DNA from: Chryseobacterium caseinilyticum
Lineage (GTDB): Bacteria; Bacteroidota; Bacteroidia; Flavobacteriales; Weeksellaceae
DNA: 64,000 nucleotides
Direction: 5' to 3'
Assembly: GCF_014837145.1 (NCBI RefSeq)
Contig: NZ_JACYFS010000008.1
Span: 94,553 to 158,552, forward strand
Both the position numbers and the translations under genes were made by a program. The notes beneath the pieces are model-generated. The model saw nothing but the letters and a program-made list of their open reading frames with translations, had not been told where the DNA came from and ran no database searches. Positions 1 through 8,174 of this stretch are shown piece after piece. Position 1 is the stretch's first letter. The number at the start of each line of letters is the position of its first letter.

Positions 1-193
1 GCTTATCACCTAACACACCAGATACCACAGCCTGAGATCCTCTGGAATCGCCCATGATGATGTTTTGAGGTTTGGGAACGGCAAAATGCATGTAATTATC
101 ATCTGTATTTCCATCTGCATAACTACCCAAGACAGCATGTAGAACAATAATCCCCAATAGGTAAACGGATATTTTTTGTAAAAACTTTTTCAT
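1..193 (-). CDS. SGNH/AlgJ-like acyltransferase partner, N-terminal fragment (runs off the window)
   Basis: Only the first 64 residues are present; the rest lies left of base 1. The ATG is at 193. The protein opens with a hydrophobic signal or anchor segment (about residues 5-22) and reaches GDSRGSQ at residues 48-54, which matches block I (GDS) of SGNH hydrolases and AlgJ/AlgX/DltD-like proteins. Such proteins usually work with an MBOAT membrane acyltransferase, placing acetyl groups on an exported polysaccharide. The ATG follows the stop codon of the MBOAT gene by one base (TAG-C-ATG), so the two are probably translationally coupled. The partner role is inferred from motif and position; the catalytic Asp-His block cannot be seen here. 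Confidence 0.75.
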   Translation of the reverse strand, partial: MKKFLQKISVYLLGIIVLHAVLGSYADGNTDDNYMHFAVPKPQNIIMGDSRGSQAVVSGVLGDK

Positions 194-194
194 G

Positions 195-1628
195 CTAAAA
201 CTGAAAATAGATAAACTCATTGTTGCCGAAATTCGCATACCGTAGTATGACGAAAATACTAAAAACATAAACAACTCTTCTCACCCACGGATGAAACCTC
301 CTGATTTCAAGACCATGAAAACGTTCCCGGTTAAACCATTCCACTGCCATCATCAAAACAATGAGTATCATAACCTTAAATGGTAACTGATACGGCAGAG
401 CTGGCGATTTAAAATCAAATATACGGCTGATATAATCGACCGCCTGTGTTACAGACTCTGATCTGAAAAATATCCATGCAAAACAGGTAAGAATAAATGT
501 TATAGCAATCTGAAAAACTTCCTTTATGTTTGGGAAAAGCTTACCCATAGCCGCAACTTCAATATTCGTTCGGTTTCTGTCTGTTATTAGAAGAGGCATG
601 AAATACAGTGCATTCAGAAATCCCCATACAATAAATGTCCAGTTGGCTCCATGCCAGAATCCTGAAAGCAGAAATATGATGAAAGTGTTCCTGATTTTCA
701 TCAGAAGTCCACCCTTACTGCCGCCCAACGGGATGTAAACGTAATCTCTGAACCATGATGAGAGTGAAATGTGCCATCTCCTCCAAAACTCTGCAATATC
801 TCTAGAGAAATATGGGAACGCAAAATTCTTAAGCAGTTCTATACCAAATAATCTTGATACTCCCAGCGCAATATCAGAATATCCCGAAAAGTCACCGTAA
901 ATCTAGAAAGCAAACAAGACTGCACCTATTATCAATGTTACAGGATTTTGATTTTCATAATTATTGAAAATATCATTAACCAAATGAGCACAATTATCGG
1001 CGATAACCATTTTCTTGAAAAACCCCCATAAAATCTGGCGTAAGCCATCCGCAGCCTGCTCGTAGCTGAAAATCCGCTTTTTCTGAATCTGTGGCAGAAG
1101 ATGTGTTGCCCTTTCAATTGGCCCTGCAACAAGCAATGGAAAATAGCTTACAAAAACAGCATAATCTATAAAATTCTTTTCAGCACTGATGCGTTTCTTG
1201 TAAACGTCAATAATGTAGGATAAACCATGAAAAGTGTAAAAAGAGATTCCGACAGGAAGAACGATACTCAGAAGCCATACATTGACACCCAATCCAAATC
1301 CCGCCAACAGTTCTGAAAAACTGTCAATGAAAAAATTGTAATATTTAAAAAAACCTAAGAAACCCAGATTGATACCGATGCTTAAAATAAGCCAGAATTT
1401 TGCCCTGCTTTTTATAGTACTGCGGTCAATCTGTAAGGCAGAAAAATAGTCTAACCCTATAGAAAAGATCAGTAGGAATAGAAACCTCCAGTCCCAGCAG
1501 GCATAGAAATAGAAACTGGCCAGCAGTAAAAGACGGTTTTGATTCTCATATTTTTTATTGAAAATGAACCAATAGAGAAAAAATACTACTGGCAAGAAAA
1601 TAAGAAAGCCTAAGGAATTAAAGAGCAT
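195..1628 (-). pseudogene. MBOAT-family O-acyltransferase (AlgI-like), interrupted by an in-frame TAG
   Basis: One continuous reading frame from ATG at 1628 to TAG at 195-197 would give a 477-residue AlgI-like membrane-bound O-acyltransferase, close to the usual family length. It is broken only at 903-905, where TAG stands in place of residue 242. The surrounding text reads FAF-stop-IYGDFSGYSD, where the family normally has Gln (FAFQIYGDFSGYSD), so a single CAG-to-TAG change explains it. Everything downstream is intact, including WRRWHISLSSWFRDYVYIPLGG and the catalytic-type FWHGANWTFIVWG (His about 326). The truncated 241-residue product would lack the catalytic His. The gene lies between a methyltransferase (57 bp upstream) and an SGNH partner (1 bp downstream). 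Alternatives are a sequencing error or a suppressed amber codon. Confidence 0.88.
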
Positions 1629-1684
1629 AAAATTTCGGTCTATTTAAGTTAGAAATTTTAATATCACAAAAGATCCATTAAATT

Positions 1685-2455
1685 TTACTTCACAAAAACC
1701 CCAACATATTTTCCTTCAAACTCCACCACCGTCGGCGTAATTTTTTCCTGCTCACAAAAATCCTGAAAAGCAGAATTATCATTAATGTCATCAGAAATAA
1801 AAACACCTCCTTTTCTTAATCTTGGGTAAAGTGTTTCGTACGCCCACTTCATACCTTCATAAGATTTGTCGGAATCATAGTGTACAACATCGATTTCTCC
1901 GCTTTCCTTTAAAATTTTAGGTAAAGATTCACGGTCTGCGTGACGGAAGAGTTTCCAGTTGGATTTTAAATTTTCAGGAACTACACAACCAACGTACTGA
2001 TCGCCATTTTGCCCTAAATAAGGCATATCTGAACTATACAAAGTTCCGTTTCTTTTCTGCAGGGAAGTGAGCGTGGCAAAAGAACTCCAGCCATAAGCTA
2101 CTCCTGTTTCAATTACCGCTCTTGCCTTAGTAAATTCACAGGCACTGTATAAAAGTTCAAGCGCACCGGCACCACCCATTTTTATCGGGCAGGCGTTTTG
2201 GGTATCTAAAGCTTTTTGAAATTCCGCAGGATATTTTTCTGAGAAAGACTGAAAATTAATATTAAAAAGTTGCTTTATAGCATCCTTCTGACTAACAGCA
2301 ATTTGCGAAGCCCAAAGATTCGTCTTTTCCTTGCCTTTAAACGCGCTGTTCCGGTTAAAAATATTTTTGATTATTTTTCTTCCTAATTCAGGATACAGAT
2401 CAGGACGTTTCGCATAGCCTATAAAAGTCTTGAAAACTCGGGTTATTTCGCTCAC
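1685..2455 (-). CDS. Class I SAM-dependent methyltransferase (Methyltransf_24-like)
   Basis: A protein of about 256 residues with a Rossmann-type methyltransferase core. ETGVAYGWSSF (about residues 116-126) resembles motif I, the SAM-binding glycine loop. VVHYDSDKSYEG and then LRKGGVFISDDI follow in the order expected for the Methyltransf_24 group, which often modifies glycans or lipids. It lies upstream of the MBOAT and SGNH genes on the same strand, so a role in decorating a surface polysaccharide is likely; the substrate is unknown. Start choice: the longest frame begins at a TTG (2474-2476) that overlaps a TATTTTTG -7 box (2474-2481, minus). I therefore prefer the GTG at 2455, about 18 nt after that box, reading MSEITRVFKTF. 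Confidence 0.72.
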   Translation of the reverse strand: MSEITRVFKTFIGYAKRPDLYPELGRKIIKNIFNRNSAFKGKEKTNLWASQIAVSQKDAIKQLFNINFQSFSEKYPAEFQKALDTQNACPIKMGGAGALELLYSACEFTKARAVIETGVAYGWSSFATLTSLQKRNGTLYSSDMPYLGQNGDQYVGCVVPENLKSNWKLFRHADRESLPKILKESGEIDVVHYDSDKSYEGMKWAYETLYPRLRKGGVFISDDINDNSAFQDFCEQEKITPTVVEFEGKYVGVFVK

Positions 2456-2473
2456 AGTGTTATTATTAATGTG

Positions 2474-2481
2474 CAAAAATA
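2474..2481 (-). promoter_or_regulatory. -7 promoter box TATTTTTG for the methyltransferase set
   Basis: Read on the minus strand this is TATTTTTG, a match to the Bacteroidota -7 consensus TAnnTTTG. It ends 18 nt before the GTG at 2455. I see no clear -33 TTTG at the expected spacing. Confidence 0.45.
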
Positions 2482-2510
2482 AAGATTTTTATCAGATTGA
2501 GCAGATTATT

Positions 2511-2518
2511 TATCTTTG
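2511..2518 (+). promoter_or_regulatory. -7 promoter box TATCTTTG for the glycosyltransferase operon
   Basis: TATCTTTG matches TAnnTTTG and lies 35 nt before the ATG at 2554. A TTG at 2497-2499 is too close to be the -33 element, so only the -7 box is supported. It is back to back with the minus-strand box at 2474-2481. Confidence 0.45.
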
Positions 2519-2553
2519 TGAAAATTTATTAATACAAAGACGCCTCCCTCCTC

Positions 2554-3381
2554 ATGAAGTTTTCAATCTTAATTGCCAATTACAATAACGGAAAGTTCTT
2601 TGAAGACTGCTACCATTCCATTATGGCTCAGACTTTTACAGATTGGGAAGCGGTAATTCTGGACGACGCGTCAACAGATGATTCTCTGGAAATAATTTCT
2701 GAATTTGTAAAAGATGATTCCCGCTTTAAAATTCATAAAAACGAAAAAAACAGTGGTGTCGGAATTACAAAAAGCAAACTTATCGAACTTGCCAACGGCA
2801 ATATCTGCGGATTTGTAGATCCCGATGACGCGATTACACCGAATGCTCTGCAATCTGCAGCGGATGTTTTTTTAAAAGACCCAAAAACCGTTCTTACGTA
2901 CTCCAGTTTTATAAAATGTGATAAAGATTTAAAACCTTTGGAGCAGTTCAGATCGGGTATGCAGGTGGTGAATAATGATCCTTATTTTTTTAACTGTCCT
3001 GTTCACATCGTACATTTCGTGTGTTTCAGAAAAGATGTTTACGAGCAGACAGAAAAGATGAATTCTGAGATGAGAATCGCCGAAGATCAGGATCTGTATC
3101 TTAAAATGTATGAAAAAGGAAAGGTTAAGTATATTGATGAACCCAATTATCTGTACAGAACGCATTCCGGTGGAATTTCACAAAATGAAAATCTGCCTAA
3201 ATCAAGAGAATATTTTGCCCGGGTTATTTTCAACACGATGAAGAGACGCGGTCTGAAAACCATTAACGGAAAAAAAATCCCGTCCGAGTACAGTCAACCC
3301 AAAGAAATTTATGATCTTCTGGAATACCAGAATTCTGTGCCGTTCAGAATTATGAAAAAACTGAAAATTATGTTCCAGTAA
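2554..3381 (+). CDS. Family 2 glycosyltransferase
   Basis: A 275-residue GT-A fold glycosyltransferase. It starts FSILIANYNNGKFFEDCYHSI, typical of GT2 enzymes, and carries the nucleotide-sugar aspartates LDDAST (residues 36-41) and the metal-binding DxD-type VDPDDA (88-93). MRIAEDQDLYLKM further on fits the ED acid/base motif. No membrane span is visible, so it should be a cytoplasmic enzyme adding a sugar to a lipid-linked glycan. It is the first gene of a plus-strand run of five polysaccharide genes; the next begins 9 bp after its stop. Sugar and acceptor cannot be read from sequence. Confidence 0.88.
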   Translation: MKFSILIANYNNGKFFEDCYHSIMAQTFTDWEAVILDDASTDDSLEIISEFVKDDSRFKIHKNEKNSGVGITKSKLIELANGNICGFVDPDDAITPNALQSAADVFLKDPKTVLTYSSFIKCDKDLKPLEQFRSGMQVVNNDPYFFNCPVHIVHFVCFRKDVYEQTEKMNSEMRIAEDQDLYLKMYEKGKVKYIDEPNYLYRTHSGGISQNENLPKSREYFARVIFNTMKRRGLKTINGKKIPSEYSQPKEIYDLLEYQNSVPFRIMKKLKIMFQ

Positions 3382-3389
3382 ATACATTG

Positions 3390-4550
3390 ATGATGAATGA
3401 AACTCAAAAAACAAAAGTACTTTTCAGGCAGCGATCTATGGAAATGGGTGGTGTTGAAAAAGTAATCCTCAGCATGCTGAACGGTCTCGACAGAGAAAAA
3501 TTCGACATGACGATTTGCTTAAATATCAATCAGGGTGAACTTCGAAATGAAATCCCGGCGCATGTAAGAAAAGTTTTTATTGGTGAAGGACGTGAAAACT
3601 TTTCAAAAAATTCTCTGATTCACAAATTACAGCTGGCTAAACGGAAAATTAAACTTGACAAAGCTCACAAAAATCCAAAGGTTGCAGCAAAAATCTTAAA
3701 AGATGAATTTGATGTGGAAATTGCACCAACCTATGCCACTTTTTCGTCAGTTTTAAATTCATCTAATAAAAACTCAAAGAAAATTGGCTGGTTTCACTCG
3801 GATATTACTTTACCGAAACTTCAGCCTTTGGTTCCAGAAATTTTGAAACAGATTCCACAGTTTGATTATTTCATTTTCGGATCTCAGCAGACCAAAGATA
3901 TTTTAATTGAAACTTATCCAAAACTCAATATTCCTAAAAATCAAGTAATCCGCAATGCCATTCCTATTGAGGAATTAAAGAAAAAAGCACAGGAATTCAC
4001 ACCTAAATTTCCTCAAAAACCTGTTTTTGTTTCAGTAGCAAGGCTTCACAGCAGAAAAGGTTTTCATAAACTGATGGATGCCCATGCAAAACTTTTAAAC
4101 GATGGTTTTGATCATCATATTTACGTGATTGGTGATGGCGAAGAAATGACCAATTTAAAGAAACAGGCAACTGAGTTAGGTGTTACTGAGAGTTTTGAAT
4201 TTTTAGGATCACTCTTAAACCCTTATCCTTATGTGAAAAATGCTGATTTTTTTATTCTGCCTTCAGAATCGGAAAGCTGGCCTTTGATTATCGCCGATTC
4301 GCTGATTTTACAGAGGCCCATTATCTCAACCAACGTTGGCGGAATCCCCGAAATGATCGCGCACGACAGAACCGGCTACCTTATCAATTATGAAACTGAT
4401 GAAATGTATGCTGCCATGAAAAAATTTATGACCGAACCTGAATACATTAAAAAAATCAGAGAAAATCTGGTCGACATCGAAAAACAGTTCGACAATCAGC
4501 AGATTTTTGACGTTGTTGAAAATATCATTCTTAACTTAACAAAAAATTAG
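3390..4550 (+). CDS. Family 4 (GT-B) glycosyltransferase
   Basis: A 386-residue GT-B enzyme. The N-terminal half has the glycine-rich RQRSMEMGGVEKVILSML, typical of GT4 proteins that bind a lipid-linked acceptor. The C-terminal half has VARLHSRKGFHKLM and the EX7E region PSESESWPLIIADSL, followed by NVGGIPEMI, which bind the sugar nucleotide. ATG at 3390 is preferred over the TTG at 3387; a second ATG at 3393 is equally possible. It is paralogous to the GT4 at 5187-6335, with which it shares the NPYPYxKxADFxxL stretch. It ends 2 bp before the acyltransferase at 4553, so they are one operon. Confidence 0.87.
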   Translation: MMNETQKTKVLFRQRSMEMGGVEKVILSMLNGLDREKFDMTICLNINQGELRNEIPAHVRKVFIGEGRENFSKNSLIHKLQLAKRKIKLDKAHKNPKVAAKILKDEFDVEIAPTYATFSSVLNSSNKNSKKIGWFHSDITLPKLQPLVPEILKQIPQFDYFIFGSQQTKDILIETYPKLNIPKNQVIRNAIPIEELKKKAQEFTPKFPQKPVFVSVARLHSRKGFHKLMDAHAKLLNDGFDHHIYVIGDGEEMTNLKKQATELGVTESFEFLGSLLNPYPYVKNADFFILPSESESWPLIIADSLILQRPIISTNVGGIPEMIAHDRTGYLINYETDEMYAAMKKFMTEPEYIKKIRENLVDIEKQFDNQQIFDVVENIILNLTKN

Positions 4551-4552
4551 AA

Positions 4553-5119
4553 ATGCTTTTTTTATACCGTTTAATTCTCAAACTCCATACATCATATCAG
4601 TTTATGATTCAGAGGATATATTTAAAAGTATGTATCGCGAAAGGACTGAAGGTAGGTAAAAATGTGAGATTCGTAGAAGTTCCGGAATTTGGTACAGAGC
4701 CTTTTTTAATTGAAATAGGAGATGAAACGACGTTCTCGAACAATATACGTTTTGTAAATCACGACGGCGGACAAAACGCTCTACACTTTTTTGAGAAATA
4801 TAAAGATGTAAGAACTTTCGGCAGAATAAAGATAGGGAAACAGTGCCTCATCGGCGCCGACACCATCATTATGCCGGGCGTTGAAATGCAGGACAACTGT
4901 ATTTTGGGAGCCGGCTCAATACTGACAACATCCATGCCCAAAGGAACAGTATTTGCCGGTGTTCCCGCAAAATTTATATGCACAGTTGAGGAATATGGTG
5001 ACAAACTGCTCGCCAATAATGTAATGTATCCGCGGGAACTGGAGCCCACAAGACATCTTCTTGAAGCGCATATCAAAGCCAATCTTCCTCACACTTACAA
5101 ACCTGTGAAGAAATTGTAA
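4553..5119 (+). CDS. Left-handed beta-helix acyltransferase (WbbJ/LacA-like)
   Basis: A 188-residue hexapeptide-repeat acyltransferase. Degenerate [LIV]GxxxX4 turns start around residue 35 (GLKVGKNVRF). There is a likely active-site His in VNHDGGQN (about residue 64), a further repeat block KIGKQCLIGADTIIMPGVEM, and the usual closing motif GTVFAGVPAKFI. It probably transfers an acetyl group from acetyl-CoA to a sugar of the surface glycan. It begins 2 bp after one GT4 gene and sits 68 bp before the next, so it belongs to the same operon. The exact sugar is unknown. Confidence 0.82.
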   Translation: MLFLYRLILKLHTSYQFMIQRIYLKVCIAKGLKVGKNVRFVEVPEFGTEPFLIEIGDETTFSNNIRFVNHDGGQNALHFFEKYKDVRTFGRIKIGKQCLIGADTIIMPGVEMQDNCILGAGSILTTSMPKGTVFAGVPAKFICTVEEYGDKLLANNVMYPRELEPTRHLLEAHIKANLPHTYKPVKKL

Positions 5120-5186
5120 AAAAGAGCGAAATTCTCAGCATGACCTGAAGTATATGTGAAGAAAATCCAAAAACAAACACGAAGAA

Positions 5187-6335
5187 ATGAAAAAGAAAAA
5201 AATACTCATCAGAATCGGCTCACTCCGTCACGGCGGAGCGGAAAAAGTTCTGGTTACTTTTCTTAAAAATCTCCCACAGGACAAGTATGAAATTGATCTT
5301 CTTCTCAATTTGTATTCAGGAAAATATCTGAAAGATGTTCCTGCCTGGATCAATATTGTTTATCTGAACAAAGGTGAAATGATTACCACCAACCGTGTTC
5401 AGGATATTCCGAAAAAGGCTTTCCGGGTTGTCTATCAGAAACTGCTGAACCAATTTCCGGGCTTGCTTTATAATGGGAAATTAAAGGGTAAGAAATACGA
5501 CATCGAGTTTGCAGCCATTCATGGAATGCGGGATGAAATTTTAAATTCTCCTTTAGAGGCATCCAAAAAAATTGTCTGGATTCACAACGATCTTTCTGAG
5601 GTAAAAGGCTATTCTGAAGAAGAGATCAGAAAGTTTTTTGGTTTTGACAGAATCATGGTCATTTCCGAAAAGATTGAGCAGCTTTTTAAAGATTCAGCTC
5701 AAAACGAAACTGAAAAAAATAAGATTGTAAAGATCTACAATCCTTTAGACACCGAAGAAATTTTAACTAAAGCGGAAAAAAATCTTATCAACTACAAGTT
5801 TGACGTGAAAGTTCCCACGTTTATTTCGGTAGGAACAGTTTTTCCACAGAAAGGTTTCGACAGGCTTCTGAAAGTGCATAAAAAACTTTTGGATGAAGGA
5901 TTCCAGCATAAAATTCTCATCGTTGGGGACGGCTATGACTTCGAAAACATCAAAAAGCTGAAAACTGAACTCAAAGTTGATGAAACAGCTACTCTATTCG
6001 GCTTTACGGACAATCCTTATCCTTATTTTAAAAAGGCAGATTTTTATATTTTAAGTTCGAGATATGAAGGTTTTCCTACGGTTTTGTTTGAAGCGATTAC
6101 TTTAAAAAAGAAAATCATTGCCACCGACGTTTCCGGCGTACGGGAAATGCTCAGAGATGGTCAGTTTGGATTGATTGTTGAAAATTCTGAAACAGGAATT
6201 TATGATGGAATGAAAAAAGCCATTTCAGATCAGAACTTTTTTCAGCCTTTTATTTCACGATTAGAAAATGCAGAAATGCCTTTCAGTTTAGAAAAATCAG
6301 TGGCTGCTATTTCGGCTGTTCTGGATGAAGTATAA
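5187..6335 (+). CDS. Family 4 (GT-B) glycosyltransferase
   Basis: A 382-residue GT4 enzyme. It begins with basic residues and the motif RIGSLRHGGAEKVLVTFL. The C-terminal domain shows VGTVFPQKGFDRLL, SSRYEGFPTVLFEA (EX7E type) and DVSGVREML. No transmembrane segment is evident. It resembles its neighbour at 3390-4550 in architecture and in the NPYPYFKKADFYIL region, so the two likely arose by duplication and add successive residues to one glycan. The ATG at 5187 follows AAGA-rich sequence; no Shine-Dalgarno site is needed in this phylum. Confidence 0.87.
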   Translation: MKKKKILIRIGSLRHGGAEKVLVTFLKNLPQDKYEIDLLLNLYSGKYLKDVPAWINIVYLNKGEMITTNRVQDIPKKAFRVVYQKLLNQFPGLLYNGKLKGKKYDIEFAAIHGMRDEILNSPLEASKKIVWIHNDLSEVKGYSEEEIRKFFGFDRIMVISEKIEQLFKDSAQNETEKNKIVKIYNPLDTEEILTKAEKNLINYKFDVKVPTFISVGTVFPQKGFDRLLKVHKKLLDEGFQHKILIVGDGYDFENIKKLKTELKVDETATLFGFTDNPYPYFKKADFYILSSRYEGFPTVLFEAITLKKKIIATDVSGVREMLRDGQFGLIVENSETGIYDGMKKAISDQNFFQPFISRLENAEMPFSLEKSVAAISAVLDEV

Positions 6336-6370
6336 TTAAAATTTAATCACAAAATAAATAAGAGATTTCT

Positions 6371-6378
6371 TAAATTTG
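6371..6378 (+). promoter_or_regulatory. -7 promoter box TAAATTTG, 4 nt before the start codon
   Basis: TAAATTTG matches TAnnTTTG. It ends only 4 nt before the ATG at 6383, so transcription should begin at or next to the start codon, giving a leaderless mRNA for the acetyltransferase. Confidence 0.5.
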
Positions 6379-6382
6379 TTAC

Positions 6383-6940
6383 ATGTCGAGAAAATATTCC
6401 ACGATACAGAAAGATTTTTACCGGGAAAGCGGGAAATGGCTCTCCCCTTTACAGATTCTTTTGAAATGTATCAATCCGAATCTGCATTTTATTTATGTTT
6501 TGAGGAAAACTCAGAGATTTAATAAAACTCCTTTTCTGGGATTTTACTGGAGACTTGTTCTGAGACATTTTCAGATTAAATACGGGTTTCAGATTTATCC
6601 GGAAACGCAGATTGGGGAAGGTCTTTATCTCGGACACTGGGGAAGTCTGGTGGTAAATCCGAAAGCTAAAATCGGTAAAAACTGTAATATCGCTCAGGGT
6701 GTAACAATTGGACAGCAGAACAGAGGAAAAAATGAAGGCTATCCCGAAATCGGCGATGACGTATGGATTGGGCCAAATGCCGTTCTGGTGGGAAACATTA
6801 AAATTGGCAACAATGTTTTGGTAGCACCGAATGCCTATGTGAATTTTGATGTCCCAGAAAATTCTGTAGTAGCAGGAAATCCGGCAAAAATATATCCTAC
6901 TGAAGAAGCGACGGCTGGCTACATTAACAATAGGATTTAA
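6383..6940 (+). CDS. Serine acetyltransferase-like O-acetyltransferase (CysE/WcaB type)
   Basis: A 185-residue hexapeptide acetyltransferase of the CysE-like group. The N-terminal alpha-helical part (1-65) leads into a beta-helix with GEGLYLGHWGSLVVNPKAKI and GKNCNIAQGVTIGQQNRG, then GDDVWIGPNAVLVGNIKIG and the closing NSVVAGNPAKIY. The His in GHWG fits the catalytic base. True serine acetyltransferases are usually longer (about 260 residues). With glycosyltransferases next door, a role in acetylating a polysaccharide, as with WcaB, is more likely than cysteine synthesis. It has its own -7 box 4 nt before the ATG. Confidence 0.78.
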   Translation: MSRKYSTIQKDFYRESGKWLSPLQILLKCINPNLHFIYVLRKTQRFNKTPFLGFYWRLVLRHFQIKYGFQIYPETQIGEGLYLGHWGSLVVNPKAKIGKNCNIAQGVTIGQQNRGKNEGYPEIGDDVWIGPNAVLVGNIKIGNNVLVAPNAYVNFDVPENSVVAGNPAKIYPTEEATAGYINNRI

Positions 6941-6965
6941 AAATATTAAACAATGTTAAAAATAG

Positions 6966-6994
6966 TTGAGATATTGCCAAATATTATAGATTTG
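6966..6994 (+). promoter_or_regulatory. Promoter of the carbonic anhydrase gene
   Basis: TTG at 6966-6968, an 18-nt spacer and TAGATTTG at 6987-6994 fit the Bacteroidota -33/-7 promoter (TTTG, about 19 nt, TAnnTTTG). The predicted 5' leader before ATG 7075 is about 75 nt. Confidence 0.55.
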
Positions 6995-7074
6995 TATAAT
7001 TATTGACAGAAACTATCAAAATAGAAAATAATTTAAACGAGAAACGATAATTATAACCCTTAAAATATTATTTT

Positions 7075-7737
7075 ATGTCAAATTCGTACGAAGTTATTTT
7101 CGAAAACAACAGAAAGTGGGTAGAGTCTAAGATAGGAGACAACCCGAATTTTTTCAGTGAATTAGCAAGCGGTCAGACGCCGGAGTATCTTTACATCGGA
7201 TGTTCAGACAGCAGAGCAACAGCTGAAGAACTGATGGGAGCAAAACCAGGGGAAGTTTTTGTACACAGAAACATTGCCAATGTTGTGAACGCGCTGGATA
7301 TGAGTGCAGCATCTGTAGTGGAATACGCTGTTTCTCACCTGAAAGTAAAACACATTATCGTGTGCGGGCATTACAACTGCGGTGGCGTGAAAGCGGCAAT
7401 GACCCCTCAGGATTTGGGAATCCTCAATCCATGGCTGAGAAACATCCGTGATGTATACAGAATACATCAGACAGAGCTGGACGGCATCGAGGATGCTGAT
7501 AAGCGCTATGACAGGCTGGTAGAGCTGAATGTACTTGAACAGTGCATCAACGTTATCAAAATGGCATGTGTACAGGAAAGATACATTGCAGAAGAGTATC
7601 CTATTGTACACGGATGGGTTTTTGACATGAGATCAGGAAACATTATTGATCTTGAAATCGATTTCGAAAAAGAACTGAAAGACATTCAGAAGATCTATAA
7701 CCTGAGCGAAGACAAATGGACCATGACTAGAAGATAG
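7075..7737 (+). CDS. can: Beta-class carbonic anhydrase
   Basis: A 220-residue cytoplasmic enzyme interconverting CO2 and bicarbonate. The zinc ligands are present: Cys43 and the Asp45/Arg47 dyad in IGCSDSRAT, and His99 and Cys102 in CGHYNCGG. FVHRNIANVV (62-71) is also typical. The length fits the bacterial beta family. It is followed after 20 bp by a small exported protein and then by a SulP transporter, which suggests the enzyme works with bicarbonate uptake. A clear promoter lies upstream at 6966-6994. Identity is firm; the physiological pairing is inferred from gene order. Confidence 0.95.
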   Translation: MSNSYEVIFENNRKWVESKIGDNPNFFSELASGQTPEYLYIGCSDSRATAEELMGAKPGEVFVHRNIANVVNALDMSAASVVEYAVSHLKVKHIIVCGHYNCGGVKAAMTPQDLGILNPWLRNIRDVYRIHQTELDGIEDADKRYDRLVELNVLEQCINVIKMACVQERYIAEEYPIVHGWVFDMRSGNIIDLEIDFEKELKDIQKIYNLSEDKWTMTRR

Positions 7738-7757
7738 TCTAAAGAGATCTGAGAGCA

Positions 7758-8060
7758 ATGAAAATCTGGAGCATTATTACATTATTATTCGTACTCAACT
7801 TCACAGCTTTACCAAGTATTGCTTCGGTTTTGGGATGGGATTTGGTGAAAACCAATGTAGTGGTGAACGAAGAAGAAAATCATTCTCCTTATTCCTCTTT
7901 CTTATCTGTTGTAGAAAAGACGCTTCCAAAAACTCTGAATGTGTACGATCACCTGAAGTTTTTTGAGCCTGACAGTGAATGCAGCTCTTTTGTGCAGACC
8001 GATGACCGCTGTCATCTGTCTCCTTACCTCAACATATTTTCTCCGCCTCCGGAGGCATAA
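7758..8060 (+). CDS. Small exported protein of unknown function ending in PPPEA
   Basis: A 100-residue protein I do not recognise with certainty. It has a signal-peptide-like N-terminus (KIWSIITLLFVLNFTALPS, about residues 2-20), an acidic middle, two cysteines (about residues 75 and 84) flanking SSFVQTDDR, and a C-terminus reading YLNIFSPPPEA. The sequence after the signal has no membrane span, so it should be periplasmic or surface-exposed. It starts 20 bp after the carbonic anhydrase and ends 115 bp before the SulP gene. Co-transcription with carbonic anhydrase is likely, and an accessory role in inorganic carbon handling is only a guess. Confidence 0.6.
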   Translation: MKIWSIITLLFVLNFTALPSIASVLGWDLVKTNVVVNEEENHSPYSSFLSVVEKTLPKTLNVYDHLKFFEPDSECSSFVQTDDRCHLSPYLNIFSPPPEA

Positions 8061-8061
8061 A

Positions 8062-8069
8062 TAAATTTG
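8062..8069 (+). promoter_or_regulatory. -7 box TAAATTTG upstream of the SulP gene
   Basis: TAAATTTG matches TAnnTTTG immediately after the stop codon of the small exported protein. The base of the hairpin at 8069-8098 starts at its last base, so a transcript starting here would carry that hairpin near its 5' end. Confidence 0.35.
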
Positions 8070-8105
8070 CAGTGTATTAATTCTATTTAATGCACTGCTT
8101 TCCTT
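8069..8105 (+). terminator. Stem-loop between the carbonic anhydrase set and SulP
   Basis: Left arm 8069-8080 pairs with right arm 8087-8098 (12 positions, one G-U), followed by a T-rich stretch. It may terminate the carbonic anhydrase mRNA or act as a 5' hairpin of the SulP mRNA. Confidence 0.5.
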
Positions 8106-8174
8106 TTATATTGCCGTTTTATACTGAACCGGCATTCCATATTTCCAGCATCTACAAAAAACATTTTTTCAACC

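Noticed and set aside
195..903. Treating the two halves of the MBOAT gene as separate genes
   Set aside because: The frame is continuous across the TAG, and the residues on both sides belong to one family motif; the 177-residue downstream frame starts inside a conserved motif.
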